From assembly GCF_001949145.1 (NCBI RefSeq), contig NW_019091362.1, positions 3,858,519 to 3,922,518 on the forward strand: a DNA stretch of 64,000 nt, read 5' to 3'. This DNA comes from Acanthaster planci. Its lineage: Eukaryota > Echinodermata > Asteroidea > Valvatida > Acanthasteridae. Positions 35,501-48,237 of this stretch are shown here, in pieces; the first letter of the stretch is position 1, and every line of letters starts with the position of its first letter. The position numbers and the translations under genes are program-made. Below the pieces are notes generated by a model. The model did no database searches, had not been told where the DNA came from, and worked only from the letters and a program-made list of their open reading frames with translations.

Positions 35501-38187
35501 TGCAGGTCTGCCTTCAGTCCTTCAGTCCCGTCAACAGGCACACATACATAGAGAGCATAACAGTTGGAAAAGCTTGTTTCTTTTGGTTTCATTAGCGCTC
35601 GACCTAGCCAAAAAGCCAAGACCTAAAATGATGGGCCAACCTATGCAAGTGTACCTACAGGTATACCGGCCCTGTCCGTGCACATTCACCAGCTGATTCC
35701 ACAAAATGAAATACTTCGGCAGTGCCACAAATTTCTGGAGGAATCTGGCTGAGTGCCATGATATCCCTGTCCATCTGCTCTGTAAGCCTGTGTTAGTGCT
35801 TGGTTATTGCCCAGATGGGGCTATTCCATACACATTCATTTTCACTAATGGGTGATACTGTCATTTGGCAAATACTTCGGAGTTTTTGAAGACTTATGCC
35901 AGAAGTACATGTGTAAATATTTGTAGAATGTATACGTACTTGTTTTTATGTAAATACTGTGAGAATATCAAGAGAAGAGAAAACAAGAGAAAAATCTTTT
36001 TCTTGTTATTCTGTTTCATTTCCAACAATTCCTTTTTTATTATTTGCAATACCTCCCATTAAAAATTAGGGGTGTGAAACCAGGACATTTTCTAAAAACA
36101 TTCTACCAGTGTACTTTTATGTATTCAGAAACAAGTAAAAAACGAAAAAACAAAATTTCAATGAACCTTTTGAAATGTCAAGAAAACAAAAGGTCACATC
36201 AGATTCAACAAGTCCTGATCAGTGAGGAAAATTTAGAAGTCTTACTTTCTCCTTCCAAATGCCCTATCCTCCCTATCCGGAAATGGCATAAATAACCTCC
36301 CAATCTTATTCCACCGACAGTCTTATGAACATCCACCCACTCAACTGCTAAAAATATATAATTTCTGCCAACAGCAAGACTCCTGACATGTTATGAACTT
36401 CCGACAGTGAAACTCAAGAATGCTTCCATTTCCATGGTCCACTTCCAATATCGCATTGGAATAAAATATGAGCTATGTCCGTGCACCCAAAGAGCTGGCC
36501 TGTTTAAATGGCGAGAGTTCAAGCCAAATTCAAAGTTGCTCTTTTAGCATTTGTGACAAAGCAAAGGCCACTGACAAGGCATACTGAATAAAAGGAAACA
36601 AAATAGCCAAACATCACTGCCAAACAACACAGCTAAAAAAGGAACTTTACAATGAACAAACAAACCAATAACAGGACTTAACATGCACCGCTTTAAAACT
36701 GTGACCTACAATAACCTCTAGACTGTGCATATCATGTAATACATGTACATGTGTTTGGAAGAGTTAAACACTTCCCATCTTACGGGTACAACGTGCGTAC
36801 ACAGCAAGGCAACATGCACTGTGTAAAGGTTATTGAAGGTGTTTTTGCAGGTTCAGCGGCTCATCCGTCCCCTCCCACAACCTTTTGTTCCTTGAAAAAT
36901 AATGAAATGCAACATGTATTTGTGGGGGGCTAATTCATTTCCTTTACTTTCAAAACTAGGCCAAAGCCCCAAAAGTTAGCCTCAATCCTCCAAAAGGCTA
37001 TAAACAATGTAACAAATTTCAAAATTTGGTAGCCTCCTCAAAACATTCTGAAGGGCACTACCTCGTCAAAGTAAAGAGAAGTCTTAGATGTGTACAGCAA
37101 CAGACAAAAATTAATGATTAAACACAAAATCATTTCCTTATCCTCCTGCAAAATAACCTTCTTACAGTAGCTGAAATGAAAAAAATGAAAAAATAAAAAC
37201 CTGCACGCATCATAAATTTTAAACTCATAAAGTTTCAATTACTAGTAGGTACTAAGTATATATAAATGATGCAGTGCACGTCCATGCGACTAGATGATGT
37301 GCTTTGAAGGTTTCATTTGTTAGTGTACAAATTGGTCAGATACTGCAGCTGGGGCACAATTTTTAAGTAGCATTTAATACACGTGGGGTAACAGTGAACA
37401 TTGTGAATTGACATGGTATATGTTTAGAGACTGGCATGTCAAAGTGGACAGGTGATATTCTCTCTTGATCGTGCTAATACATAACATGTATTATTTTTAA
37501 GCAGACTCAGGACTCGTCTGTTTTAATTTGCTTCCAAATAAGTCTGTTGGTTAACTTTCACATTGTTTTCCAATCTTCCCTGCAATCTTCCCTGGATAAA
37601 AGCTTAAACAAAGCACAAATGTAATGAACTTTGAATTCCTCCGATTTCAGCCATGAGATTTGTCGTGTATGTTTGTTCAGTCTGTCTACAAACTACATGT
37701 AAATGGGTTTTATGCAAACTGAAGATAAAAACCAAGACACAGTGTATGCACATACATGTAAATGTCCCTTGTGATTTAACAACAGCTTACACTGTACATG
37801 TACAGTACTTGTACATTGGTTAAGTTCATCAAGTCCCAAGACCTGTCAATTTTTAGGTAGGCTCAAAAGTACAGGAACACTTCAATGATATCTGCGCATC
37901 ATGAAACCTCATGAAAGTACACTGTAAACTTTAACCAGTCCAATGAAACAGCCATTCCCCAAACTAAAGGTAACGTAGTTTCAAGAAGTAAGGTACATAT
38001 GTAGTACAATTGTACGTGTACATGTACGTGTACGCGTAGATATTCTTTTGTGTAAAGAGTGGTTTGCAAATTTGCAGAAACTGAATTTGACGGAGCCTTG
38101 TTTTCTATACAACAAATTATGAAATACTCATGCTAACAAATAAATAACATCTTCAAAGGTTCAATACAAAGCATACTTTACAGATAT

Positions 38188-38254
38188 ACTTTCCGAGAGT
38201 ACACCTTTTTGAAATCCATATCTTTAAACTATGATTTCAGAAACCTCGGAAAGT
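38188..38254. repeat. Short hairpin
   Basis: ACTTTCCGAG...GAAATC pairs with GATTTC...CTCGGAAAGT around a 16-base loop. Stem parts are perfect at both ends, with an unpaired bulge between. Confidence 0.55.
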
Positions 38255-41200
38255 GGGGGGGGGATGCATGGTCTGTATAAATGGTGTCCCTCTCATTTTT
38301 TGAGGACAATTTCATGGCTGGTCACACAACAGCTGTAAAGAGTCCAACAGCTAGGAAGTGGGAACTTAATAACGATAGCTTCACACCTACGTGTATACGT
38401 ACGTGGCCAAAGAGAAGCACGAGTTTTATGGACTAAGCCATCTGCTGCCTGGAGAGACTTGGCATTATGGGTCCACCACGGCACATGAACACCTCTGTAG
38501 GGCTTCACAAGATGGCATCAAGAAATGGTCACAACTAGGTTTTACACATGTTTGAAGATTTCAAGTACGTGTATGCATCTTTGCTATTTTACACCACAAA
38601 CTTTGATGCAGAAAAACACGCTTCATTTCCATTGTGTACGAGGAATTAGAACAAATTCAAAGGGCAATCAATGCATTTATTTTTTTTCTGGAAATATCTC
38701 TTGGAAAAAATCGTGGCTAGCCATGCAAATTAAGTACATTTAACCCTGCTAAAATATCATCGGATGTGTCCAAGATGAAAAGCAATCAAAATTTCAGGCC
38801 TTTCCATGAAAATTTTATGATGTGTCCTCGACAGCTTAAAATTCTGGAATAAAAACAGAAATCTGCCACATTGCAAAGATACCGGCACACACTTTGAAGA
38901 CATCCAAGAGGGTAGAAAGACTTTTTTTGAAAAGACAAACAACAAACGCCTAAGATCCTTACTATGCAGCATGAGTACCACTAAGCAAAGAAGAGTATAC
39001 GGAGTATTTCCAACACAGTTTAGGGCATTAATAAGACTTCAGTTGATGCCCAAGCTAAATGAAGCAAGACAACTGAGATATCAGTTCATTTTCTAAGGGG
39101 TTGAAAGCACTGTACATGTACATGTGCATATGCATGGATGACTAGCTACGGTAAGACAGGAACTTTTGACAACTACGAGTCTGGCATTAATAGTGCACAG
39201 TAAATGTATATAGGCCCCTACTGAAGATGTACACGTATTTCTGATGCACATTGGGAAAATTAAGTGCTCTGTGGTACAACTGCTGAGACATATCCAAAAG
39301 AAGCCAACTTGAACCAATTCTTCTCAGGATACCATGGGAGCTAAATTTACAAGCAACCATTTTCTGCTGACAAAAGAACATCCCTCCTTTTCTCAAGTCT
39401 TACAGAGGGGGCAGACGGCCTTACACATCCTAGGGTGTAATATAATCCTCTGTGCCCTCGCTGGGGTTTTAACAATCGATTTACTTGACATTTTACTGGG
39501 GAAGATCTAAATTAAAAATAGGTGATGCTGCACTGAGCGCCCTTCCTCAGGGGTACACTGGCACATGACTGAACATGTACAGTACATGTACGTGTATGAT
39601 GTGCATGTACACAAGAAACCTACTGCTTTTTTTATTCACTGGATTACGAATACGGCATGAAATCTGGCAGGGTTCGAGGGCAGAATGAAAATATAATACA
39701 ATAGGTTACCATTTCCCACCATAAGGTACAACTGAATAGACATCTCTCATTTTGTGCACAGCTTTTATGGGCAGCTAAAGTTTGCAGAAATCTCACATTT
39801 TGGTTGGTTTTCGGTTTCACCTCCAATTCGTTCAAAATGGACATTTGTCTCATTGGTTTTAAAATGGGTTGTATTTTCATTTTGTACTTAGTAGTATGCG
39901 TATTGTCATCTAGTGTTCTGATACATGTAGCTGTGTGGGATTTGTAAGACTTGGTGATTTATTCTGTTACTTTTGTACCAACGGCCAACTGCATGCTGTT
40001 AATTATTTCATTTCACTCACAAAACTGTACCAGGACATGCAGTTCAAACATGAAAAATCTCACAATGGGGAAAAAATTAGAATTCTCTTATTAGTTGTAT
40101 TTTTTTTTACATTCTATTATTCAGGGATGTACGTTTGTAATCCCAACCCTCCCCCTCAAAAAAAAATTAGCTTCATGAGCAGCAAGTTCAAAGAATTATT
40201 AGCAACGTGCAAAAATGGACATACATTTACATGTACATGTACATGATAGCTTCTGCACAGTTTTGTATCAACTCAAATCACGAAACCTACTCGATCTTGT
40301 CAACTTGCCACTTTCATCAGAGAGGGAGTTTATTGCTGTTTTATGGATGCATCAAGAGAGCATAATGGCAATGCATAAATGCATGCTGCCCCAGGGAACA
40401 AGAAAGCTGTAATATGCATTTAGAAACACAGCAAAGCCATAAACCATCAGCCTAGTCGCAAGTATTGTTGTAGTGTTTTTGCGATTTTTTGAATATGAAA
40501 GAGGAGTTGCTCCCTTCATGCAATTCTCAGCAATTATACAAGAAATTTTCCTGACCAGATTAGGGGGGAAAATGTCAAGACCCACTTGTACCATTGAAGC
40601 AAAAGAGCAATGAATAATAATTATCCCCCCACCCCCAAAAAAAATTACTGGTAGAATTCAGTTTTTCTGGGGGGGGGGGCTTGAAGAGATTCAGGGCTGT
40701 GCTTGAGCTGTTGTTGGAAAGGACAAATGTTAATGATTATTTACCAAATAACCTGCCTTGTTTCAGGTTGCTGCTTATTTGACGAGTACATGCCACTTCT
40801 AATTCACATGAAAGACAGTACTATGTACATATCACCTACATGTACAGTGCATATTGAAAGCAAGTACTTTTTTAGCTTCCGTGGATGACTTCTCAATAAA
40901 GTGAACCGCATGTATTAATTGTACAAGTAAATGTACTTGTTTTTTCGTATCAAGTGGCCTCTTTGGGATTTTTTCCAAGGAAAGTGATTCAATTTTTGGG
41001 TCTTAACTCTCTCTCCTCGATAAACCTGCCTAGGTGATTGGCTCACTGAATGGATTTGTTTTATGCAAGTGCATTTATAATCTCTACAAAAAAAACTTTA
41101 GCACAGTCCAGATAGTCCTTCTCTTTACATGTGCAGGTAGGCTGAAACCCATTTGCATTGGCACTTCAATACCCCCCTATAAAATTGAACCTTCAAGGGA

Positions 41201-42534
41201 GTACGACAAATTTGACCATGTTGTTATGATGTCCGTCTACCTCCAGCACCAAAAAACTGACCAATCACAACTACCATCCTAAAAGGCTGGAGTTTTCTTA
41301 ACAGAGCACAAAAAATGTCTGTCATCTCCGAGTTGTGCAACATGCTGCTGACATGCAACCAAGTTAGAACCTCTTTACGGAAAATGAGCAATTACAGGAC
41401 TAAAGAAAATCAAATTATGTAGGACATGGATACTGTACATACCAGTAACTCCCTCGCCGACTGTGGGGGCGCACTTCACTCACACTCCGACTTCCAGTGC
41501 CAGCCGTACTGTACATCATTTTGCCCCCCCTCTCTTAAATTGAGCTTCTGCTAGTCCACAAACTCAGCATTGCAAGTTATCAGAGTGGGAGACCGGGAAT
41601 GTGTCTCCCCTGTGCACTGCCAACACGGATGACAGCCACGAGTGCAGTGGCCAGCTGACGATTTGAGGGCTGCAACTGCACGACGGGGCTGGTCTGGTCG
41701 CAGTGTAGGCTTAAGCAGTGGTCTGGATTTCTTCAAGGTGCGGCCACTTTGGAGGGGGACGGGCCAGAGCTAGGGAGCATGTGGATGTGCTTCACTGAAG
41801 TGCCCACAATTCTCCTCTCACCAATTTCATCCAAGTTAAGGTGCCACAGTTAATGCATATAATGCCAGAGTGCACTGTGCACGAAACGTTCACACGCACA
41901 CTACCGGTAGCTCTCTCACACACATGCACGCACTCGCCCGCTGCAGACCCCACGAGTGATCTGAGAAAAAAACACAAAGCTCCTACACTGACCGGACCTG
42001 ATCGGTGAATTTCAAGCAGGCTGCCAATGCCAAGCCAGCACCTTGCCGTTGATACACGTATTGTGCTGCCAGCCTAAAAATAGACTTCAGCCACACAGTA
42101 GCATGTCTGGGGGCTGTACCAACACATTGAATGTGATAATGCTTCTTGCAGAATGAGGCAATGGAATGACAACAATGTACATGTACACTGTAGCATGGTA
42201 GCAAATACAAAGGGCAGAGCTTTATGTAATAACCAGACTATGAACATGCAATGATACAGATCTCAGTATTTCAGTATATTTAATTTCTACAGTATCTGTG
42301 TTCAAATTACATGTAGTTAGCAAGGTCATTTAGGCGTGTAGATGCTACAGGGGAACTCATTAGAAAGCAAAGCTTTTTAGCATGAGCCCGTTACATTAAA
42401 CATTATCGTAAATGGGAAATACAAATACAAGTGAGACATCCAATACACACACAGTACATATAAACACAAACAACAAAACATGCATTACTGATGAGCAGGC
42501 TTATCAAAACTACATGTACAGGAAATGAAGTAAG

Positions 42535-42960
42535 TTAAACAAAGGCATGATTAATGGTATGTTTGAATTGTGCTATATTTAAATAATTGTTTAAAGACAG
42601 ATTGGTGGAAGCTTCAAGTAGACTAGGGAGGGAATTTCAGAGCTTAGGTCCTCTTTGTTTAACAGTATTTTTAAAAAGATAAGTACGGCAATATGAGATA
42701 TGGAAATTAGAAAATTGTGGGGTATAGTAAGAAGGAATTTCACGATTCTGATTGAATATACTCATTACAGAAGACAGCAACCTATTACTTGTATCTCATT
42801 AAATACAAGTACATCGACAAAAAATCACAAGGCCAAAACATGTTGACCTATGATAATTAATATGTTCCAAATTTGACAACGGTTTCTGTATGGACTTTAA
42901 AAAAAGACAGAAAAAGAAACCAGGAAACAGAGCCTCCCCTGAGGAAAAAATAAATCTCAG
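42535..42960 (-). pseudogene. Non-LTR retrotransposon fragment, RT ORF C-terminus
   Basis: Read on the minus strand, the frame gives IPSYYTPQFSNFHISY, then RTYLFKNTVKQRGPKL, a TGA at 42637-42639, NSLPSLLEA and finally FKHTINHAFV with stop TAA at 42535-42537. The order R-(T/N)-x6-S/T-x2-x-x-GPKLWNSLP-x-FK is the conserved C-terminal end of reverse-transcriptase proteins of CR1/L2/jockey-type LINEs. The TGA stands exactly where the conserved Trp (TGG) belongs. Upstream (42790-42960) similarity continues only with frameshifts (PLSNLEHINYH in one frame, MYLYLMRYK in another). It is a dead 5'-truncated copy, about 140 codons of the protein end. A poly(A) or repeat tail was not seen downstream of the stop. 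Confidence 0.7.
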
Positions 42961-45395
42961 GAAGCCAGTGCCCAATTTTATGAGACTGCAATAAAACTAT
43001 ATCCGGTAGATTTCTGTGCAAAGCAAAAAAAAAAATAAATACAACTTGCTTATAGGGTCAGAACAAATCAAATTGCATAACCGTATAACATGTCATCAGC
43101 ATGTCTAAAGTTGTAAGTTTTTGGATAACTAATACTGTTACCAGTGTATTTCCCCCAATAAGCATTTACCGGTACATGCTATTCTGACTGATTATTCAAA
43201 CATGTAGTTGAACATCTGCTCATTACTGAGATTCATGTTCTATTTTGAATTTTTACTTTTCACTCCAGCCCACATTAGCGCGACTTACATGTAAGTCTCG
43301 GTGCAAGGAACTGTGACGACTTCAGCTTCACACCAGTTCTAACTTGAAACATACAGATGCTTGCACTACATGTATTTACATGTACACATCGTTTTTCTCA
43401 CACGCAGAATGAAATCTTTAAAATATCTTGTAGCACTCTTCAGCCGTCCCTCCTCGCGACTCTTGGATTCCCCTGCATCAGAGAGACATGCACATGTAGA
43501 ATGTGGCAGCTCACGGCCAAATGCAGAATGGTTTGTGCACTCTGTCTTTCCTCCAAAGTTTATCCTCAGTTGATAAGTACACTGTACATGCAGTGCACAA
43601 ACTTCAAGGTGGGTGAAGTTTTGAAATTTTGATATGGTAACTTAAGAATCCAATTAGTTAATGTTCAGGCATCATTTCAGAAGTATTCATATGCTACATG
43701 TAAAAGTACATGTACAGGTGCAGGTGCCGTACACGCGTTAGCAGTCGCTGATTTTGCTCTGTGCTCCATTTGTAATTTCTACAAGCACGGGGACTATTTT
43801 CTTAAACCCGCAAGACCTTCCTCACTGGCGCCAACTCTGGCTCTTCCTTTTATTACACAGTGACATTTTAGATGGGGTGGGGGCGGAAAGAAACCCTCTG
43901 AAGTCTGAGGCATGATAGATACATGTACATGCATTTCTTCGCTCATTGTCTTCACTAGTGTTTCATATTCACAATGTAATTCATGTACATGGTATGCACC
44001 ACAAACATGAAAGTGCACAGGGTCGAACCTAGAACCAGCATTTCCGGGAGAGGGGTTAAAAATAGTTGGATGGGTGGGGCCGTAAACTTGAGGATTTTTT
44101 GTACATGAACGGAATCTTTGTGGGCTTTCTCAGGCAGGAGGCTACAAATTGGAACTTTTTATGTTACAAGTTTTAAGCAGGAGGGGGGAAATGAAATGCA
44201 TGTAGTCCTCCAATTGATTATCCTCTCACTTCATTCAAATACAACCAAAAATCTCTCTTTGATGGAGGCACGGCCTAACCCTCCCCCCCCGATTAATGAA
44301 CATGTACATGCATAAACTTGTTCCTATTTATTAAGGTAGGATGGAAAGTGAGCTACAATATGCAGAAAGCTTGGGCCATGTTGGCAGGAATGGTAACAAG
44401 GATGTGAGTACGTACATGTACATGTAAGTAGATGTAAGGGTGTAGGCAGTCTGTAATGTTTATTTTCAGTTTTTCTATCCAGGAAGTTCCGTTTTTCGGA
44501 TTCTACTATTTGCTGCCCTTTCAAGTGCCTCGTTTGTGACGCATTCTGTCTGCCCTCTCCCTCAACAATGCCTGTCTGTTTCATACAATGGTCCTGAAAA
44601 GTGGCTTCGTGCTTCCTATCAATAACGCACAACATTCAAGAGTCAAGAAAGCAACTGATACCTCAAACAAAATAGGGTCCATTCTTTACGCCATTCACAG
44701 GTTGACACTGCACACCGCTCATAGAAAGAAGAAACCAGACCGGCCTTTGCCACTCGTAGTCTGAAATAGTTGTATCATGTTGCCGTTGCCAAGTTGTTTG
44801 CTAATGAACTGGTATGAATGTACATGCACATATGCTGAAGTACTACTTAAATTCCTGGAATCCACGTGTAGCTCACTGAAATCACAGTAGACGTGAGTGG
44901 GAGTAAAAACTTTCACATACATGTATGTGTGTGCCATAGTAACCATGTATGCCAAGATATACATTTTCTATGCCAATTTACTAATTGAAAATTTAATTGC
45001 ATTGTGAAACCGCTCCATGAAAAATAATTTGAAAATTTCGACAATGTTGTGTTGTTAATATTACCTTTGTGACATCTTTAAATCAGTGAAAGTGACTCCC
45101 CACTTGTGGTGTGGTGAGCAACATACAACAGTAACCCAAAAAAACTGCCGAGAAAGGAGGGGGACATCAGTGCTTTTGGCCCCTGGTTGCCCAACAGCTA
45201 AACATATCTGGAGACACCACAAAATATTTAATTTTTGACAACGGCCATGCTCCTGTCTCAATATCTGTGCCGCACATCTGGTTTAATAAATCCACGTGTG
45301 GACTGCTTCCAATCTCAATCAAACGCTCCGTTGCATAAACAACATCCGAATGCTTGAGATGTTTCCTTCATACTTCCTCCCCCCCCCTCCCTTAG
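42961..45395. other. Noncoding stretch, no gene seen
   Basis: No splice-supported frame. The minus frame 44324-44635 has a polar, protein-like part but ends in an ACATGT cluster (44410-44430). TGTACA words at 43700-43722 and 43919-43932. Confidence 0.45.
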
Positions 45396-45803
45396 GTCCC
45401 TGTATGAGAGGGGAGACTCGGGGCACGGGGTGGACGATTGATGGCCTGATTGCCAAGACGGACTGGTAGCAATGACATTGAGAAAACATCTTGTCTGGCT
45501 CTCCAGGAATGTCCAGGAGCTCTCCCAAGAAGCCGTGGCCGGTGATGGTCCCGCACAATCGTGGCAACGATGAGTGAGTTAAACGGGCCTTATCTAGTTT
45601 TGTTATCTCTAGCTCCCCCACCGATGGAAAAGCAATTACGGCGGACAAGAGACAAGCGAGGCGCAATGATGAAATGAAAAGGAGAGCAGGAACATCAACA
45701 GAGAGGGAGTCACCGTCCAAGGCAGATCCATCAGTGTTTGTGGGGGCGGGAGGCAAAGCACAAAGGAATGACAGCCCAAACAACGAGATCGACAGCTTCA
45801 CCA
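45319..45803 (-). CDS. Alternative minus-strand frame with signal-peptide-like start
   Basis: ATG at 45803 opens a frame of about 160 codons. Its first 21 residues (MVKLSISLFGLSFLCALPPA plus P) look like a cleavable secretion signal, and a second hydrophobic stretch (SSLRLACLLSAVIAF) follows near residues 43-57. The rest has no domain I recognise and no cysteine pattern. The frame is the reverse of the plus-strand exon candidates at 45396 and 45613, so it may be open by chance. Confidence 0.15.
45396..45441 (+). CDS. Candidate terminal exon after a strong acceptor
   Basis: The pyrimidine tract TTCCTCCCCCCCCCTCCCTTAG is among the strongest acceptor-like sequences in the window. In the phase that leaves one base, the following sequence reads SLYERGDSGHGVDD and then TGA at 45439-45441. 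The other two phases stop after 3 and 23 codons. It is short and competes with a 180-codon minus-strand frame covering 45319-45861. Confidence 0.2.
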
Positions 45804-45844
45804 TGAAAGATTGTTTGACTACAGTACGCTTTAGAAGAAGATGA
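45613..45844 (+). CDS. Candidate terminal exon, basic Ser-rich tail
   Basis: An acceptor (AGTTTTGTTATCTCTAG) precedes 45613. The frame stays open for 76 codons to TGA at 45842-45844. It begins SPTDGKAITADKRQARRNDE, continues with RRAGTSTERESPSKADPS and ends in VRFRRR. It looks like a hydrophilic intracellular C-terminus. The opposite strand is also open: from ATG at 45803-45801 the minus frame starts MVKLSISLFGLSFLCALPPA, which looks like a signal peptide. Only one of the two can be the real signal. I weakly favour the plus exon because of its acceptor. The short interval from GTGAGT (45571) to this acceptor, about 40 bases, is too short for a usual intron. Confidence 0.25.
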
Positions 45845-46098
45845 TGTAAATTATGGGGCAACTCTTAACAGCAAGGAACTATTTTCTAAAAATACCCTTT
45901 TCACACTCCTGCAGTGTCAAAGGTTTTAGAGTATATATATATACATGTGCACTGTTTGCAAATTCACGAAAATGGAGAAATAGACGTACATGCATGTATG
46001 TCTGGTTCTGGTCTGCATAAATATTGCTAGCGCTCAAGGATTTACAAGACAAATAAAATAGACAGGTAATGAATTACATGAATGGTTCTAAAAATATA

Positions 46099-46114
46099 CC
46101 ACAACAGAGGGCGG
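46099..46114 (+). promoter_or_regulatory. CTCF-like word
   Basis: CCACAACAGAGGGCGG agrees with the CTCF core at 12 of 14 positions. A sequence match only. Confidence 0.25.
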
Positions 46115-46506
46115 ACTTGCACACAGTTTGTGAATGGAAACCGCAAGAAAAAGCATTATCAAAGAAACTTTGTGTGCCCGGGTGCGCAAGGATCGTTTTT
46201 AGGCGTTTGTGTTGGTTTGCCCAACAGGAAGTTTTGAGAACTGACAATCAAGCATTGCCCTCGATGGGGCTGGTAGCTTAAGATGGGTGCTGTGAGGGAT
46301 TTGGATGACCTCTGAGGCTGGGCTGAGATTGTTTTAGGAATGTCTAAGGGCCTGGGAGCAGGGTTGATAATAACAATGTTTGCTGAGGTTCCCTGACAAA
46401 AGAACCCTATATTTTGACTATGGGTGAATACATTCTGTAGCTGTCACATAGCATGCAATTTGAAGCTTACCTGAGCTTTTCTGCTTGAAAGATTCAGTTT
46501 ATGGAC

Positions 46507-46567
46507 ACATGTACATGAACATGTACACTGGACATACATGTACATACATACATGCAGTGTGGTACAT
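46507..46567. repeat. ACATGTAC palindromic-word cluster
   Basis: ACATGTACATGAACATGTAC, then ACATACATGTACATACATAC and ATGCAG within 60 bases. Confidence 0.7.
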
Positions 46568-47584
46568 GCAGATAGCATCAGAAGACTGGTGCAAGTTGAA
46601 GTATAAATGCCTTAGGAGCGCCATTCTGTGCCACAAGAATTGCCCAGACATTCCACAGCCAAACAAGTTTTTTTTTTGGGGGGGTGGTGTATGTCCAAGG
46701 CGCCTGAGAAATCAGGTTCCAACACAGATGTGTATGCATTTACAGGTATGAAACAACAAGGCACATTTGTACCCCTCAGTGGTGTTCTCAGAATTGGTCT
46801 GTAGGAACCCGGAGTAATACCTCCAAGTGACAGAGGAAAAAGTTGTGGGCTACATGTAGGTCGTTGATGACAATCCAAAGGCCAATGTTGACGGACTGGA
46901 CAGAGAATTAGGATGCGCAGTTGCGTTGAAATACCCACAATGTGAAGTCAGGTAGTTTCAGGATGTCCATCTGGGTACATGTAAGCTGCTGGATTGCAAA
47001 ATGCAGAGAGCATGGATTGCAGTTTGTGACATATGAATGCACTGTAGAATAGAGATAACGGATACATGCAGGTATTCGTTTATCTTGCCCCTAACCTCCA
47101 CTGTCCTTCACAGTCTACTACTGTATCAATCAACAGAGTCAACCCATTAAGTACTAATCAGGCAGTATATTTCAACCAAATTGAACCTGCATCACTCAGC
47201 CTTTAGATTGGTTCATCGATGGCAGAGTGCGGGGGGGGGAGTTTAGGTTGTGAGACTGTCACAAAAAGGTTTTCTTGGACTAGTTCTGGTAATGCTGAAA
47301 CTAGCTCGCTGGGAGATGTGCACAAACTGGTGTTGATTGGGTGAGTGTTGTGAGTTAAAAACATGTTGGTGAAGGGGTTTACCCAAATCCATGCTGTTTA
47401 GTTATGCTAATATTAACCATGGACCCTCTGGTGTGTTTGTAAAATTATATTGAAATTGCAAGATTGAGGAGGATGCAGTCACATTACACAATTGGGACAA
47501 AGTCTTATACGTAAGTGCCAAAATCACCAAGCAGAAAGGGGCCAAATTCATGGGACACTGTAAGACAGATTTCAGAGGGGGTTT

Positions 47585-48237
47585 TTAAAGACCAACTCCA
47601 ACGATGCTAATTTTTCTCACATTGAATCCTATTCAGAAGAGCCAAGTCTAATAAAAGTGGCACATATCAATATCTCCCTTGCAATACACATTTTGTGTTA
47701 ATAAAACACAGTGTTTGTACCCATTTTTCCTGCGAGTCCAGACCAGTATTGTAAAAATTGGACATGTTGTCACAACTCATTAGCATCTAATGAATATTGA
47801 TTTCTTTGATGTATTACAATGAAGAGGAAATACCAAATGTGCTTTAGGCATGCATAGCAAGTGTAGCTGCGGACAACAGCACGAACTTGAAGAATGCTCT
47901 CATTCTTTGGTTACACAAAGAATTTCAATCCCGGTTCTTTCACAGAACTTCTAGAACATCCACCAATGACGCACTTCTTTGGCATCATTTAAATCATGAA
48001 GAAAGGAGCGCAAACTCTTAACGGAAAAGAGATAATGTTTTGAACAGCACCGCCAGTGGTCAGTTTGTGAAAAATTTTTATGAAACTGGAAGACATCCTT
48101 CAAAAGTTTTGGCAAAATTACAAAAAATACAGATGCAATACAGACATGACTTGGTAATGAATGAATGATCTATTACATACTAAATGCAATAATAGTTTAT
48201 TTTCGATACTTTTGAAACTGCTGGAGTTGGTCTTTAA
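47585..48237. mobile_element. Miniature element with TTAA duplication (piggyBac-like)
   Basis: TTAA at 47585-47588 and 48234-48237 flank a 645-bp element with ends AGACCAACTCCAAC and, reversed, AGACCAACTCCAGC (13 of 14 positions). TTAA is the obligate target of piggyBac elements, so I infer a nonautonomous piggyBac-type copy. The usual CCC-type piggyBac terminus is not present, which is a reservation. No transposase frame lies inside. Confidence 0.6.

Larger units (their letters stand above)
34991..42534. other. Long noncoding stretch
   Basis: No supported gene over 7.5 kb. It contains palindromic-word clusters (35430-35500, 37795-37815, 39108-39130), a small hairpin (38188-38254) and C-to-A junctions at 40148-40166 and 40625-40644. 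The GC-richer part 41440-42010 has no recognisable exon. The frame 36044-36295 is lysine-rich and unassigned. Confidence 0.5.
45845..47584. other. Noncoding stretch, no supported gene
   Basis: Contains a TA run (45932-45943), a CTCF-like word (46099-46114), a palindromic-word cluster (46507-46567) and a T-to-G junction (46668-46684). Frames at 46069-46281 and 46612-46938 lack splice or domain support. Confidence 0.45.

Noticed and set aside
44324-44635. 103-codon minus frame with a polar middle
   Set aside because: Ends in an ACATGT cluster and has no recognisable domain or splice sites.
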